Shown here in pieces: positions 16,301 through 25,062 of a stretch of DNA of 64,000 bases (position 1 is its first letter; every line of letters begins with the position of its first letter). Location of the stretch: the NCBI GenBank assembly GCA_964481655.1, contig CAYZVO010000004.1, positions 1 through 64,000 on the forward strand. The letters are read 5' to 3'. The notes under the pieces are model-generated. The model saw nothing but the letters and a program-made list of their open reading frames with translations, was not told where the DNA came from and made no database searches. A program made the translations under genes and the position numbers. The stretch comes from CALDOK01 sp964481655. GTDB lineage: Bacteria; Myxococcota_A; UBA796; JAFGLY01.

Positions 16301-18558
16301 CCTTCGGCGGCGAGGACTGCGACGACACCGACCCGATGATCAGCCCCGAGGCCGACGAGATCTGGTACGACGGCGTGGACCAGGACTGCGACGAGCACAG
16401 CGACTACGACCAGGACTTCGACGGCTGGGACAGCGACCAGTACGGCGGCGAGGACTGCGACGACACCCACGCCGACGCCCACCCCGGCGCCACCGAGATC
16501 TGGTACGACGGCATCGACCAGGCCTGCGACGGCGGCGACGACTACGACCAGGACGGCGACGGCTGGCAGTGGTCGGCCTTCTACGGCCCCGAGGACGACT
16601 GCAACGACGAGAACGCCCACATCCACCCCGGGGCGGTGGAGCAGTTCAACGGGCTGGACGACGACTGCGACGGCTGGACGGAGCTGGACGACCGGGACCA
16701 GGACGGCATGGCCGACTGGTTCGAGTGGATGCACGGCACCGACTACGAGAACCCGGACACCGACGGCGACACCCTGCTGGACGGCGAGGAGATCGACAGC
16801 ACCCTCGACCCCGCTGACACCGACGCGGACACCATCATCGATCCCCTGGACGAGGACGACGACGGAGACGGCATCCCCAGCCGCACCGAGCTGACCACCG
16901 ACGTGGACGACGACCAGATCTGGGACCAGGACGTGGACGGCGACGGCCTGCTCAACTCCGTGGACAAGGACGCCGACGGCGACAGCTACCCCGACCGCAC
17001 CGAGGGCACCGAGGATCGGGACCGCGACGGCGTGCCCGACTACCTGGACTACACCGGGGACTACGCCGGAGGCGGCTGCGCGGCCCTCAGCGGCTGCGGC
17101 GGCGGCAACGGCGGCCTGGCCGGCCTGCTGCTGCTCGGCGGCCTGTTCGGCTCCCGGCGCCGGCGTCGGGCCACCATCTGGGCCCCCCTCGCGGGCCTGG
17201 GCCTGCTGCTGGCGCTCGCGCTCCAGCCCGGCGCCGCCACGGCGGCGGAGGACTACGACGCCGTGGACGTGCGCGGGTTCTGGATGGCCGACACCTCCGG
17301 CGATCCCCACCGCCCCGTGCGCCTGGCCTACCCCTCCTCGGGCACCGGCTGGGACGCCGGCCTGCTGGTGGACGCCGCCCGCAATCCCCTGGTCGAGGTC
17401 ATGCCCGACGGCCGCGAGGCCATCGTCGACCTGATGACCAGCGCCCACGCCTTCGGCGGCATCTCCTGGCGGGGAATGCGCTTCGACATGGCGGTGCCGG
17501 TCACCCTCTACGGGCACGATCTGGCGGGCGGCTTCGCCGCCATGGGCGACCTGCGGGCCGGGATGCACGGGCCCGCCGTGGCCCCCCGGGGCAGCGGCCC
17601 CGGGGGGGGTGTGGCCGCCTGGGGCTGGCTGCCCACCGGAGGCGAGGCCCGCTGGTCCGGCAGCCCCGGGGCCGCCGCGGGCGCCGTGGCGACGGTGGCC
17701 CAGGAGATCGGCCCCATCGGCTGGACCGTCAACGCCGGCGTGCGCGTGGCCCGCGCCGACGACGCCCGCAACATCCGCTCCGGGCCCGGCCCCCTGGGGG
17801 GCGCGGACCTGCACTACAGCGTCACCGACGCCCTCGCCGGGGGCGTCGGCGCCGTGGTCCAGGGCACCACCGGCTGGAGCTCCTGGCCCCTCGTGGCCGA
17901 CGCCCGGGTCCGCTACCGGGTCCGCGGTGGCGGCTTCGCCATCGCCGGCCTGGCCACCGGCATCACCGACGGCGTCGGCGCCGCGGGAGCGCGGGCCTAC
18001 GCCGGCGTCGGCTACGGCCGGCGGCGCTCGGACTGGAGCCCCGCGATCATCGAGGCGCCCGTGCCCACCCTGATCCACGAGGTCACGGTCCAGCCCGGTG
18101 AGCTGCCGCTGGTGGAGCAGCCCCTGGCCTTCCTGGCCGAGGACCGCATCGTGGTCGGCGAGCAGATCTTCTTCCGCGAGGCCCGCACCGCGATCCTGCC
18201 GGAGAGCGAAGAGGTGCTCGAGGCCGTCCGCGACGTGCTGATGGAGCATCCCGAGGTCACCTGGCTGCTGGTGGAGGGACACACCAACTCCCGCGGCAGC
18301 GAGGGCTACAACCTCGAGCTGTCCGAGGGCCGCGCCCAGGCCGTGGTCGACTGGCTGGTGGCCCACGGCGTCCCCTCCGAGCGCCTGCTGGCCAAGGGCC
18401 ACGGCGAGAACCAGCCCCTGCTCGAGGACAACCACCCCGACGCCATGGTGGTCAACCGCCGGGTGGAGTTCCTGGTCCTGCGCTCGGACGAGACCCCGGA
18501 CGACGTGGTGCGCCCGGACCAGAACGCCGTCCCCGATGAGGCGTGGAAGGATCGATAG
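13396..18558 (+). CDS. Giant surface protein: beta-helix, MopE repeats, internal MYXO-CTERM-like signal, OmpA porin
   Basis: 1720 residues in one uninterrupted frame. A signal peptide (about 1-24) leads to a right-handed beta-helix of GGA(V/L)-rich repeats (about 30-690). Eight MopE-type metal-motif repeats (DCDDTDP...PGA...DQDCDG) span about 731-1096, then thrombospondin-3-like Asp repeats to about 1220. Next comes a MYXO-CTERM-like signal: Cys1228/Cys1234, a hydrophobic run (1241-1251) and five Arg (1254-1258). Normally that ends a protein. Here the frame continues into a signal-like helix (1261-1278), a beta-barrel-like region (about 1285-1550) and an OmpA peptidoglycan-binding domain (about 1590-1702, EGHTNSRGSEGYNLELSEGRA). 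No stop or start codon separates the halves. The ATG at 13396 has GGGGA upstream; the ATG at 13426 is the alternative. Confidence 0.85.
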   Translation: MSCTPAPVRPMHILALPLIATLQAATITVGSGSSYDHASIQDAIDDASDGDTITVATGTYAESIDLAGKELTIESSGSTSRTVIAPTGSSPAITVDQGESAVTVEGFTIQPSGGRAIWVEDSSPSFVDLAIDSAGTPSSGQGGAIYISGGAPSFDQLEVSGSRAAYGGDLYLTDHADVLITDSSFDSSQATFGGSVWAENSTLTLISVSAVDARSSNSGGWGYFDNAELYATDLELEDPSGDTCFGAGLFALDHSHVEWDGGGVSGAVADEYRSGYTGGAVHLRGSSTFDGTDLLFEDNLAYAGGAMDVQDSASATLTDCNFDDNEAYTKGGGLRAYDSGSAACDGCAFEGNVAAEGGAVDVSVDASYTDQDGSYDDNEASSGDGGAVRVADDAEVYIEGASFEGNAASESGGALAVEDPGDEDVYLVSATFTSNTAQTGDGGAVAITSDANLWLDLCSFDLNEASLGWGGAVAFDPDSPGYTLEASDCTFEENQADDGGGALWANEADEITVLDSAFLRNESAADGGALYLEGNDEVLARRNLFHENTAVSVGGAYYETGTAISAEVTNCIFSENMATLGAAVALEDQTIQMELVNNNLTGNDATSDGAHLYLSSATISFVNNIATNGVDGGGLYAADSASASGSDFYYDDVWSNSGGDYTGTLTDPVGTSGNISEDPQLRSYTQDGDETNDDHHLELDSPCLDQGDPSIVDLDGTQSDIGVYGGPYADGSDADGDGYWDITDCDDTDPTIHPGAEETPYDGIDQDCDGHDLIDVDGDGYEAPDVGGTDCDDDDATIYPGAPDTWYDGVDSDCAGDDDYDQDGDGYQSSAYGGQDCDDTDPNINPGVPDTWYDGVDSDCDGHSDYDADYDGRDDVGYGGDDCDDTDGSIYPGATEIPYDGLDQDCDGEDITDVDQDGYDAEVVGGTDCDDENAEAYPGAPDDPYDGVDTDCDGFHDYDLDHDGYIPVTFGGEDCDDTDPMISPEADEIWYDGVDQDCDEHSDYDQDFDGWDSDQYGGEDCDDTHADAHPGATEIWYDGIDQACDGGDDYDQDGDGWQWSAFYGPEDDCNDENAHIHPGAVEQFNGLDDDCDGWTELDDRDQDGMADWFEWMHGTDYENPDTDGDTLLDGEEIDSTLDPADTDADTIIDPLDEDDDGDGIPSRTELTTDVDDDQIWDQDVDGDGLLNSVDKDADGDSYPDRTEGTEDRDRDGVPDYLDYTGDYAGGGCAALSGCGGGNGGLAGLLLLGGLFGSRRRRRATIWAPLAGLGLLLALALQPGAATAAEDYDAVDVRGFWMADTSGDPHRPVRLAYPSSGTGWDAGLLVDAARNPLVEVMPDGREAIVDLMTSAHAFGGISWRGMRFDMAVPVTLYGHDLAGGFAAMGDLRAGMHGPAVAPRGSGPGGGVAAWGWLPTGGEARWSGSPGAAAGAVATVAQEIGPIGWTVNAGVRVARADDARNIRSGPGPLGGADLHYSVTDALAGGVGAVVQGTTGWSSWPLVADARVRYRVRGGGFAIAGLATGITDGVGAAGARAYAGVGYGRRRSDWSPAIIEAPVPTLIHEVTVQPGELPLVEQPLAFLAEDRIVVGEQIFFREARTAILPESEEVLEAVRDVLMEHPEVTWLLVEGHTNSRGSEGYNLELSEGRAQAVVDWLVAHGVPSERLLAKGHGENQPLLEDNHPDAMVVNRRVEFLVLRSDETPDDVVRPDQNAVPDEAWKDR

Positions 18559-18590
18559 GGACAGGGCGACGCCTGGGCCCGGCCCGAGGG

Positions 18591-18630
18591 AGCTGATAGG
18601 CGACAGCTGACAGCTGACAGCTGACAGCTC
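18591..18630. repeat. Solo 7-bp tandem repeat (AGCTGAC units)
   Basis: Four near-perfect copies of the heptamer AGCTGAC/AGCTGAT fill the gap between the surface-protein stop and the next gene. The same heptamers form the ends of the larger elements at 22321-22489 and 38044-38208. The GGAG ribosome binding site of the next gene directly follows the array. Confidence 0.85.
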
Positions 18631-18638
18631 GGAGCCCC

Positions 18639-19532
18639 ATGCTCTCCTGGACCAAAGCCGGGGCCGTCAAGCGGCCCCCCCCCCTGCAGATCCGCGTGCA
18701 GCGCCGCTACCCGGACCGGGTGCGCGCGGGGGCTCCCCTGCCCACCCGCAGCCTGTCCCGGGCCGAGCTGCTCGCCAACCTGCGGCACTTCACCGAGGGC
18801 AAGCGGGGCCCGCGCACCGCGCCCTGCACCACCCTGGTGCTCTCGGGGGTCGGGCTGCTGGCCTCGCCGGACACCGCGCCGGTGCTCGAGGCCGCTCGCG
18901 AGCTCGGCATCGAGCACGTGGTGCTGCACGCTGGCACCGAGGACCTGGCCGGCTTCGACGCCGCCCCCTGGAGCGCGCTGGTGGACGTCCTGGTGGTCCC
19001 CCTGCAGCCGGGCCGGGGCGACGCGCTGCTGGAGCATGGCGCGCGAGCGGTCGCCGCCTGTCGGGAGGCGGGCATCGAGGTGGCCGCCAACACCGTGCTC
19101 CGCGCCGAGGCGGTAGACGCCCTGACAGCCCTCGTCGGCCTGGTGCAGCGCCTCGCCCCCCACAGCCTGACCCTGTCCTACCCCTTCCCCAGCGGCGGTC
19201 CCCAGCCCGCCCCGCCTCACCCTCGGGCGCTGCTGCCTGCGCTGCAGCGGGCCGTGGAACAGCTCGAGGCGGCCGGAGCCGACCCACGGCTCAAGGGCCT
19301 GCCCGCCTGCTGGCTGGGTCCCCTCGCCCACCGCCTCCGCCCGTCGTCCAACCGCTGGTACGTCGACGCCGATCACCAACTGGACGGCGCGCTGCTGTTC
19401 TTCCCGGACGTGCTGGCCTTCCACAAGGGCGACGCCTGCCGCTTCTGCGTCAGCGACGGACGCTGCGACGGCTTCTTCGCCGCCTGGCTGCGCCAGCCGG
19501 GCTTCCCCGGGCTGGAGCCGATGGACGCCTGA
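18639..19532 (+). CDS. Radical-SAM-like protein lacking the Fe-S cluster motif
   Basis: 297 residues. The pattern resembles a TIM-barrel radical SAM protein with a SPASM-like tail. A core strand LVLSGVGLL (66-74) sits where the cluster loop usually precedes it, and a C-terminal C267-X2-C270-X5-C276 is followed by GFFAAW. The canonical CX3CX2C is absent; only Cys63 lies in the expected region. It may be a catalytically dead paralogue, or only structurally similar. GGAG lies 4 bases before the ATG. A 10-base C run (18675-18684) near the 5' end is a slippage risk. It converges with the anti-sigma-like gene 3 bases away. Confidence 0.6.
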   Translation: MLSWTKAGAVKRPPPLQIRVQRRYPDRVRAGAPLPTRSLSRAELLANLRHFTEGKRGPRTAPCTTLVLSGVGLLASPDTAPVLEAARELGIEHVVLHAGTEDLAGFDAAPWSALVDVLVVPLQPGRGDALLEHGARAVAACREAGIEVAANTVLRAEAVDALTALVGLVQRLAPHSLTLSYPFPSGGPQPAPPHPRALLPALQRAVEQLEAAGADPRLKGLPACWLGPLAHRLRPSSNRWYVDADHQLDGALLFFPDVLAFHKGDACRFCVSDGRCDGFFAAWLRQPGFPGLEPMDA

Positions 19533-19535
19533 CGG

Positions 19536-20762
19536 TCAGTCGGCGGGCTCTTCGATGCGGGCGAGCTGGGCGCAGGCCTGCTGCACCCGCGCGCTGGTGC
19601 CGCCACACACGGCGCGCAGGCGCCGCTCTGCCAGCTCGACCCGACCGGCGGTGAGCGCGGCCTGAGCCTGGTACCAGCCGAGATCCCGCAGCTCGGGCTC
19701 GAGCTCGGCGACGCGGTCGAAGGCCTCCACGGCTTGGTCTCCCCTGCCCGCGCAGAGGGCGGCCAGGGCCTCCCAGGTCCAGGCCTGGACCAGGGCGGGA
19801 TCCCGCATACGGGCCAGCCGGAAGCGGTTGGCACCCATCGCGCAGTCCCCCAGCGCGAGCTCCTCGAAGGCTGGCTCGAGGGCGGGGGCCACGTCCCGGG
19901 GTGCTGGGAACGGAGGCAGCTCGCCTTCGGCCAGCTCGGCGAGGGCGGGGTCGATTGTCGGCGCGGCGAGCTCCCCACCGCAGCCGTGGTCCATGCGCGA
20001 GATGATGAGCACGAGGGCCACCGCCAGGACCGCCAGGGGCAACACCCGCATCGGCCGCTCGCCCCGCTTGCGACGGCGCAGCCGGCGGCGCTTGGCGGCC
20101 TTGTCACCGCCGTCACGGGCGGCCTCCACCGCGTCGGCGGTCTCGAGCAGGCGCTGCAGCATGGCCTCGGCCGCGCTGGAGCTGTCGCTCTTGTCCTCGG
20201 CGCCCCCGCTGTAGCGGCCCGGGTGTTCGGGGCCACCGAGGAAGGCCACCTGGCGGGTGCCATCCAGGGCGGCGTCGATGTGGTGCTGGGCGGTGATCTC
20301 TTCCGGATCGTCGTCCTCTTCCTCGTCGAAGGTGGCCGACGCGGCCGCGTCGCGCACGGAGCGGGCCTGCTCGGTGCACTCGGCGCAGGAGCTCAGGTGT
20401 TGCTCCGCGGCGTTCCGACTGGCGCTGGCCAGGATCTGGGGCACGAGGGCCACCGAGACGAGGATCCCGGGGGGCAGGTGTCCCGCTCCCCGCTCGGACC
20501 CCTGCAGGCGCCGCAGGTGCTCCACGCCCCGCCGCGCCGCCGCCATCACGGCCGCGGCCAGCAGGGTGTCCATGGCTCGCAGCTCACGCTCGAGGGCTTC
20601 CGCCACCGCCGCGTTGGCCAGCACCCGCTGGGTGACCGGGTCGTCCACTCGCAGCGACGGATGGGACAGCAGCTGGCGCGCAGCCGAGCGGAGCTGATCC
20701 TCGACGGCCCGTGCGGCCTCTTGGTCGCCCTGGAGCGCGCGCTGCACGGTGCGGTTGTCCAT
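19536..20762 (-). CDS. Anti-sigma-like membrane protein with zinc-finger motif and helical-repeat domain
   Basis: 408 residues. The N-terminal ~110 residues are helical and weakly recall sigma-factor region 2 (RALQGDQEAA). A zinc-finger anti-sigma-like motif follows: H-L-S-S-C-A-E-C at about 141-148. Then come an acidic linker, a basic stretch (KRRRLRRRKRG), one membrane helix (VLPLAVLAVALVLII) and a periplasmic TPR-like region with Ala-rich helical pairs. The architecture suggests a transmembrane regulator that senses the envelope, but no partner sigma gene is adjacent. It is divergent from the sigma54 activator gene, 93 bases away, and the two may share control. Confidence 0.65.
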   Translation of the reverse strand: MDNRTVQRALQGDQEAARAVEDQLRSAARQLLSHPSLRVDDPVTQRVLANAAVAEALERELRAMDTLLAAAVMAAARRGVEHLRRLQGSERGAGHLPPGILVSVALVPQILASASRNAAEQHLSSCAECTEQARSVRDAAASATFDEEEDDDPEEITAQHHIDAALDGTRQVAFLGGPEHPGRYSGGAEDKSDSSSAAEAMLQRLLETADAVEAARDGGDKAAKRRRLRRRKRGERPMRVLPLAVLAVALVLIISRMDHGCGGELAAPTIDPALAELAEGELPPFPAPRDVAPALEPAFEELALGDCAMGANRFRLARMRDPALVQAWTWEALAALCAGRGDQAVEAFDRVAELEPELRDLGWYQAQAALTAGRVELAERRLRAVCGGTSARVQQACAQLARIEEPAD

Positions 20763-20855
20763 AGTGATCGACCAGCTGGAGTTCGGACAGGCTCTCTCAG
20801 AGGATAACCGAGTTAAGGAGCAAACCCACGGAACGAGCGAAGACGACGCCCCCCG

Positions 20856-22313
<1,458 letters not shown>

Positions 22314-22320
22314 CCCGGGA

Positions 22321-22489
22321 GCTATCAGCCGTCAGCTGTCAGCTATCAGCTCCGTTTCGCCAGCCGCAGCGCCCCTGGTGAGCCAGCGGCGTTGCGCCCC
22401 GTGGGCGTCGATCGGCTCGCGACGTCACTGGCCCACCGCCGGCGCGTCCGCCCGGCGTGACGAGGCTGACGGCTGACAGCTGACAGCTC
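22321..22489. repeat. Heptamer-flanked intergenic element, copy A (MITE/STRR-like)
   Basis: About 169 bp between convergent genes. The left end is heptamers of the CAGCTRT/CAGCCGT type; the right end is the complementary GCTGACRG type, so the ends are inverted repeats. The ~100-bp core matches the reverse complement of 38044-38208, including GGTGAGCCAGC, TGCGCCCCG, GGCCCACCGCCGGCGC and GACGAGGCTGAC. It has no coding capacity. Confidence 0.85.
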
Positions 22490-22490
22490 C

Positions 22491-23285
22491 TCACTCCATC
22501 GCCAGCTTGGCTTCGTCGCCCTCGAAGGTGGCGCCGACCCAGTCCATGGGGGAGCTGGGGAGCTTGCGCACGAGGCGGGGGATGGTGCGCATGACCAGGC
22601 GCCGGTTGGCCTGGCTGTCGGCCTGCAGCTCGGGCTGGTGGGCGATGAAGCGCTCGCAGGCCTCGAGCTGGGCGGCGGTGGTCAGCGCGGTGGCCGCGAA
22701 GGCGCGATCCGAGGCGTCCAGCTCGATGTCGTCGATGCTGTCACGGAGCGGCTGCTCGGGGACCTCCACCGGCCGGAACAGCCGCGCCTCGACCCGGCCG
22801 ACGACCCGCGCCGCCCGGGGCTCGGTGGCCTCGAGGGTCAGGCGGTGGACCACCACGGCATGCCGCTGCCGGAACAGCCCATCCACGAAGATGGGCAGGT
22901 CGTAGTAGGCCCCCTCGACCTCGAGCTCGAGGGCGACCACCTGCACGAAGCCCTCCCGCTCGAGCAGCTCGAAGCGCACGGTGCCCAGGGCCACGTCCGA
23001 GGCCTCCGCCTGCATGCGGAGCAGCTGGGCCAGGTTCTCTTCTTCCCCAGGGAGCAGGGCCGGGCCGAGCTGGCCGCGGGCGGCGTTCAGCTGATCCGAC
23101 AGCACGTCCGCGGCCCGGACCACGTCGATGGACTCCACCCGCTCCCGCAGGCTGGGCGGGGCCTCGGTGGGCTCGGGTGCGGCGGGCGCCAGCCACAGCG
23201 CCACGCCGCCCAGCGCCACGCAGACCGCGATCCCGGTCCAGATGAGGGGGGCGATGCGCGCGCGGGCGCTGCGGGGCGGGGCCAT
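22491..23285 (-). CDS. Single-pass membrane protein of unknown function
   Basis: 264 residues. One N-terminal membrane helix (about 11-33) precedes an extracytoplasmic domain that I cannot assign. Its layout (helix, short coiled segment, then alpha/beta domain) recalls PilO/GspM-like bitopic proteins, but no diagnostic motif was found. It starts 4 bases after the upstream lipoprotein stop, so the two form an operon and may work together in the envelope. The ATG at 23285 is clear. The stop abuts repeat element A. Confidence 0.65.
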   Translation of the reverse strand: MAPPRSARARIAPLIWTGIAVCVALGGVALWLAPAAPEPTEAPPSLRERVESIDVVRAADVLSDQLNAARGQLGPALLPGEEENLAQLLRMQAEASDVALGTVRFELLEREGFVQVVALELEVEGAYYDLPIFVDGLFRQRHAVVVHRLTLEATEPRAARVVGRVEARLFRPVEVPEQPLRDSIDDIELDASDRAFAATALTTAAQLEACERFIAHQPELQADSQANRRLVMRTIPRLVRKLPSSPMDWVGATFEGDEAKLAME

Positions 23286-23289
23286 GGGG

Positions 23290-23823
23290 CTAGTCGAGGT
23301 AGTAGGACGGCCCCGTGCTCATGACCCGGCCCTCGAGGATGTCGAGCACGTCCTCGAGGATCTGCCGCTCCTTGCGGGTGGAGCTGGGCACGTCCAGCCA
23401 CTCGTAGATGGCCCCCGTGAACTCGAGGTTGGCGGAGATGATGTCCTTCTCCACCTGCTCGTGGATCACCAGGCGCACCTCGACCCGTCCGGAGCGGTTG
23501 CGGATCTCCATCAAGACGCGGAAGCGGATCTTCTCGGGGATCCGCGTCCCCGCGAAGGTGTTGTAGACGTAGTCCGAGGTGCCGTGGACCCACTCGGTGG
23601 AGATCACGCCGCGCTCACGGTCGACCCGCGACACGGGGTAGCGGTCGCTCATCACCTGGAGCGAGGCGTCCCAGACGGACTGGAAGTCGGCGTTGAAGTT
23701 GCCGTAGACCGGACGCTCTTCGTAGGCCGGCAGCTTGTCTTCGGGGAACGGAGGCGGCACGCAGGCGACCGCGAGGAGCGTCCCCAGCAGGATGAGCTTG
23801 GTGAAGAGGCGGGCAGGGCGCAT
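23290..23823 (-). CDS. Lipoprotein of unknown function
   Basis: 177 residues. The signal peptide ends in a good lipobox (LLAVAC, Cys21). The mature part has alternating beta strands and charged turns (for example VISTEWVHG and FRVLMEIRNRSG). This recalls the helix-grip folds of small envelope lipoproteins such as BamC-like domains, but the family is not recognised. The ATG at 23823 is preceded by GAGG. First gene of a two-gene operon with the bitopic membrane protein 22491-23285. Confidence 0.72.
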   Translation of the reverse strand: MRPARLFTKLILLGTLLAVACVPPPFPEDKLPAYEERPVYGNFNADFQSVWDASLQVMSDRYPVSRVDRERGVISTEWVHGTSDYVYNTFAGTRIPEKIRFRVLMEIRNRSGRVEVRLVIHEQVEKDIISANLEFTGAIYEWLDVPSSTRKERQILEDVLDILEGRVMSTGPSYYLD

Positions 23824-23958
23824 GGAGACCTCGGCCGAGGTGAGCGGGAGCGCGACCCGCGGTCCAGACCAGGACTTGCGAGCCGACTCGAGTAGGAGAG
23901 AGGATAATGGAGGGCCCCGGTCGCGAGCAAGCGCCGAGCGCCACCCAACGGAGCACAC

Positions 23959-24789
23959 ATGGACATCCTGGTCGCCCTGGATGGCTCCCCCTGGAGCGAC
24001 GCCGCCACCCGCACGGCCATCGAGCTGTGCCGGAACGCCCCCAGTCCACCGCGGCTCACGGCCATCCACGTGGTCAGCGTGGTGAAGCTCTCCGGCAAGC
24101 GCCTGCGCGATCTCGCGGGTTTCCTGGGGTTCGAGCCGGTCATCGTCCCGGAGAAGGTCGAGGCGTTCTACCAGCAGCGCGGCCGCGACATCCTCGACGC
24201 CTTCGCGCGCGCCTGCGAAGAGGCCGGCGTCCGGCACCGCGAGGTGCTGGAGCAGGGCAACGTGGTGGAGCGCCTGGTGCATCACGGTGACCAGGCCGAC
24301 CTGGTGGTCATCGGCGCGCGGGGCGATCGGGAGATCGCCTGGCCCGGCATGGGGGGCACCACAGCCGAGCGCGTGGTCAAGCACCTCGAGACCCGCGCGC
24401 TGGTCATCCCCAAAGATCAGGGACCGCTCACGGGCATCCTGCTGAGCTACGACGGCAGCGCGGGCTCCGCCAAGGCCCTGCGCGCCACCCGCCACCTGCT
24501 CGAGTTCATCTCGCTGCCGGTGCACGCGGTGCACGTGGCCCACGGCGCCCTCGACCGGGATCCCCTGGTCGAGGTCGCGGCCCACCTCGAGGGCCTGAAC
24601 GTGGAGCTCCACCTCCACCACCTGCGCGGCGAACCCCACGAGGCCCTGGTGGCGGCCGCGAGCGACCACGGCTGCAACCTGATCGCCCTGGGGTACCGCA
24701 AGCGGAGCATCATCGGGGATGTGTTCCTGGGACGGGTCACAGAGTGGCTGCTGCGCTATGTCCCCGTGGCCTTGCTCGTCTCCCGCTAG
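23959..24789 (+). CDS. Tandem universal stress protein (UspA family)
   Basis: 276 residues with two Usp domains (about 1-150 and 155-276). The first has the start signature MDILVALDGSPWS and an ATP-binding loop IGARGDREIAWPGMGGTTAERV. The second starts ILLSYDGSAGSAKAL and ends with LGYRKRSIIGDVFLGRVTEWLL and VALLVSR. UspA proteins bind nucleotides and help cells survive starvation or oxidative stress. The gene is followed after 6 bases by a small ORF and then the helicase, which suggests co-transcription. Confidence 0.9.
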   Translation: MDILVALDGSPWSDAATRTAIELCRNAPSPPRLTAIHVVSVVKLSGKRLRDLAGFLGFEPVIVPEKVEAFYQQRGRDILDAFARACEEAGVRHREVLEQGNVVERLVHHGDQADLVVIGARGDREIAWPGMGGTTAERVVKHLETRALVIPKDQGPLTGILLSYDGSAGSAKALRATRHLLEFISLPVHAVHVAHGALDRDPLVEVAAHLEGLNVELHLHHLRGEPHEALVAAASDHGCNLIALGYRKRSIIGDVFLGRVTEWLLRYVPVALLVSR

Positions 24790-24795
24790 CGCACC

Positions 24796-25050
24796 ATGAA
24801 CGCCCCCCGCTTCACCCGCATCATCGACCGCATCGCCCTGGTGGGACACCCCGCCGGCGAGGCCCTCGGCGAGTGGCTGCTGCGCTCCGCGAGCCGGAGC
24901 ATGGGCCGTGTCGTGGGGCGCGCCTCGACCTTGATCGCCCCCTGCTTCCCCCTGCAACGGCTGGGAGAGGCCTTCGACGAGGGCCTGGACGAGTCCCGCT
25001 GTGCCCCGGCCCCACGGGGACGGGTGCTCCACTTCCCCGACCGCGACTGA
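24796..25050 (+). CDS. Small hypothetical protein between uspA-like and dinG-like genes
   Basis: 84 residues with no recognised domain. It sits in the same direction between two real genes, with gaps of 6 and 12 bases. Nearly every third codon position is G or C, like its neighbours, which supports it being translated. It is Arg-rich and amphipathic, with no signal peptide. The ribosome binding site is poor, so translation may depend on coupling to the upstream gene. Confidence 0.5.
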   Translation: MNAPRFTRIIDRIALVGHPAGEALGEWLLRSASRSMGRVVGRASTLIAPCFPLQRLGEAFDEGLDESRCAPAPRGRVLHFPDRD

Positions 25051-25062
25051 GCCGGAGCGTCG

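Noticed and set aside
17140..17240. Hidden second start codon that would split the surface protein into two genes
   Set aside because: No in-frame ATG or GTG lies between the Arg cluster and the second hydrophobic helix, and there is no stop codon, so a single frame is the direct reading.
13357..18435. A 1692-codon open frame antisense to the giant surface protein
   Set aside because: It is a mirror of Asp/Gly/Thr-rich coding DNA in a GC-rich genome. Its composition is almost all Val, Gly, Ala, His, and it has no domain. The sense strand has clear domains.
22321..22489. CRISPR-like array
   Set aside because: Units are 7 bp in direct tandem without spacers of constant length, and no cas gene is present.
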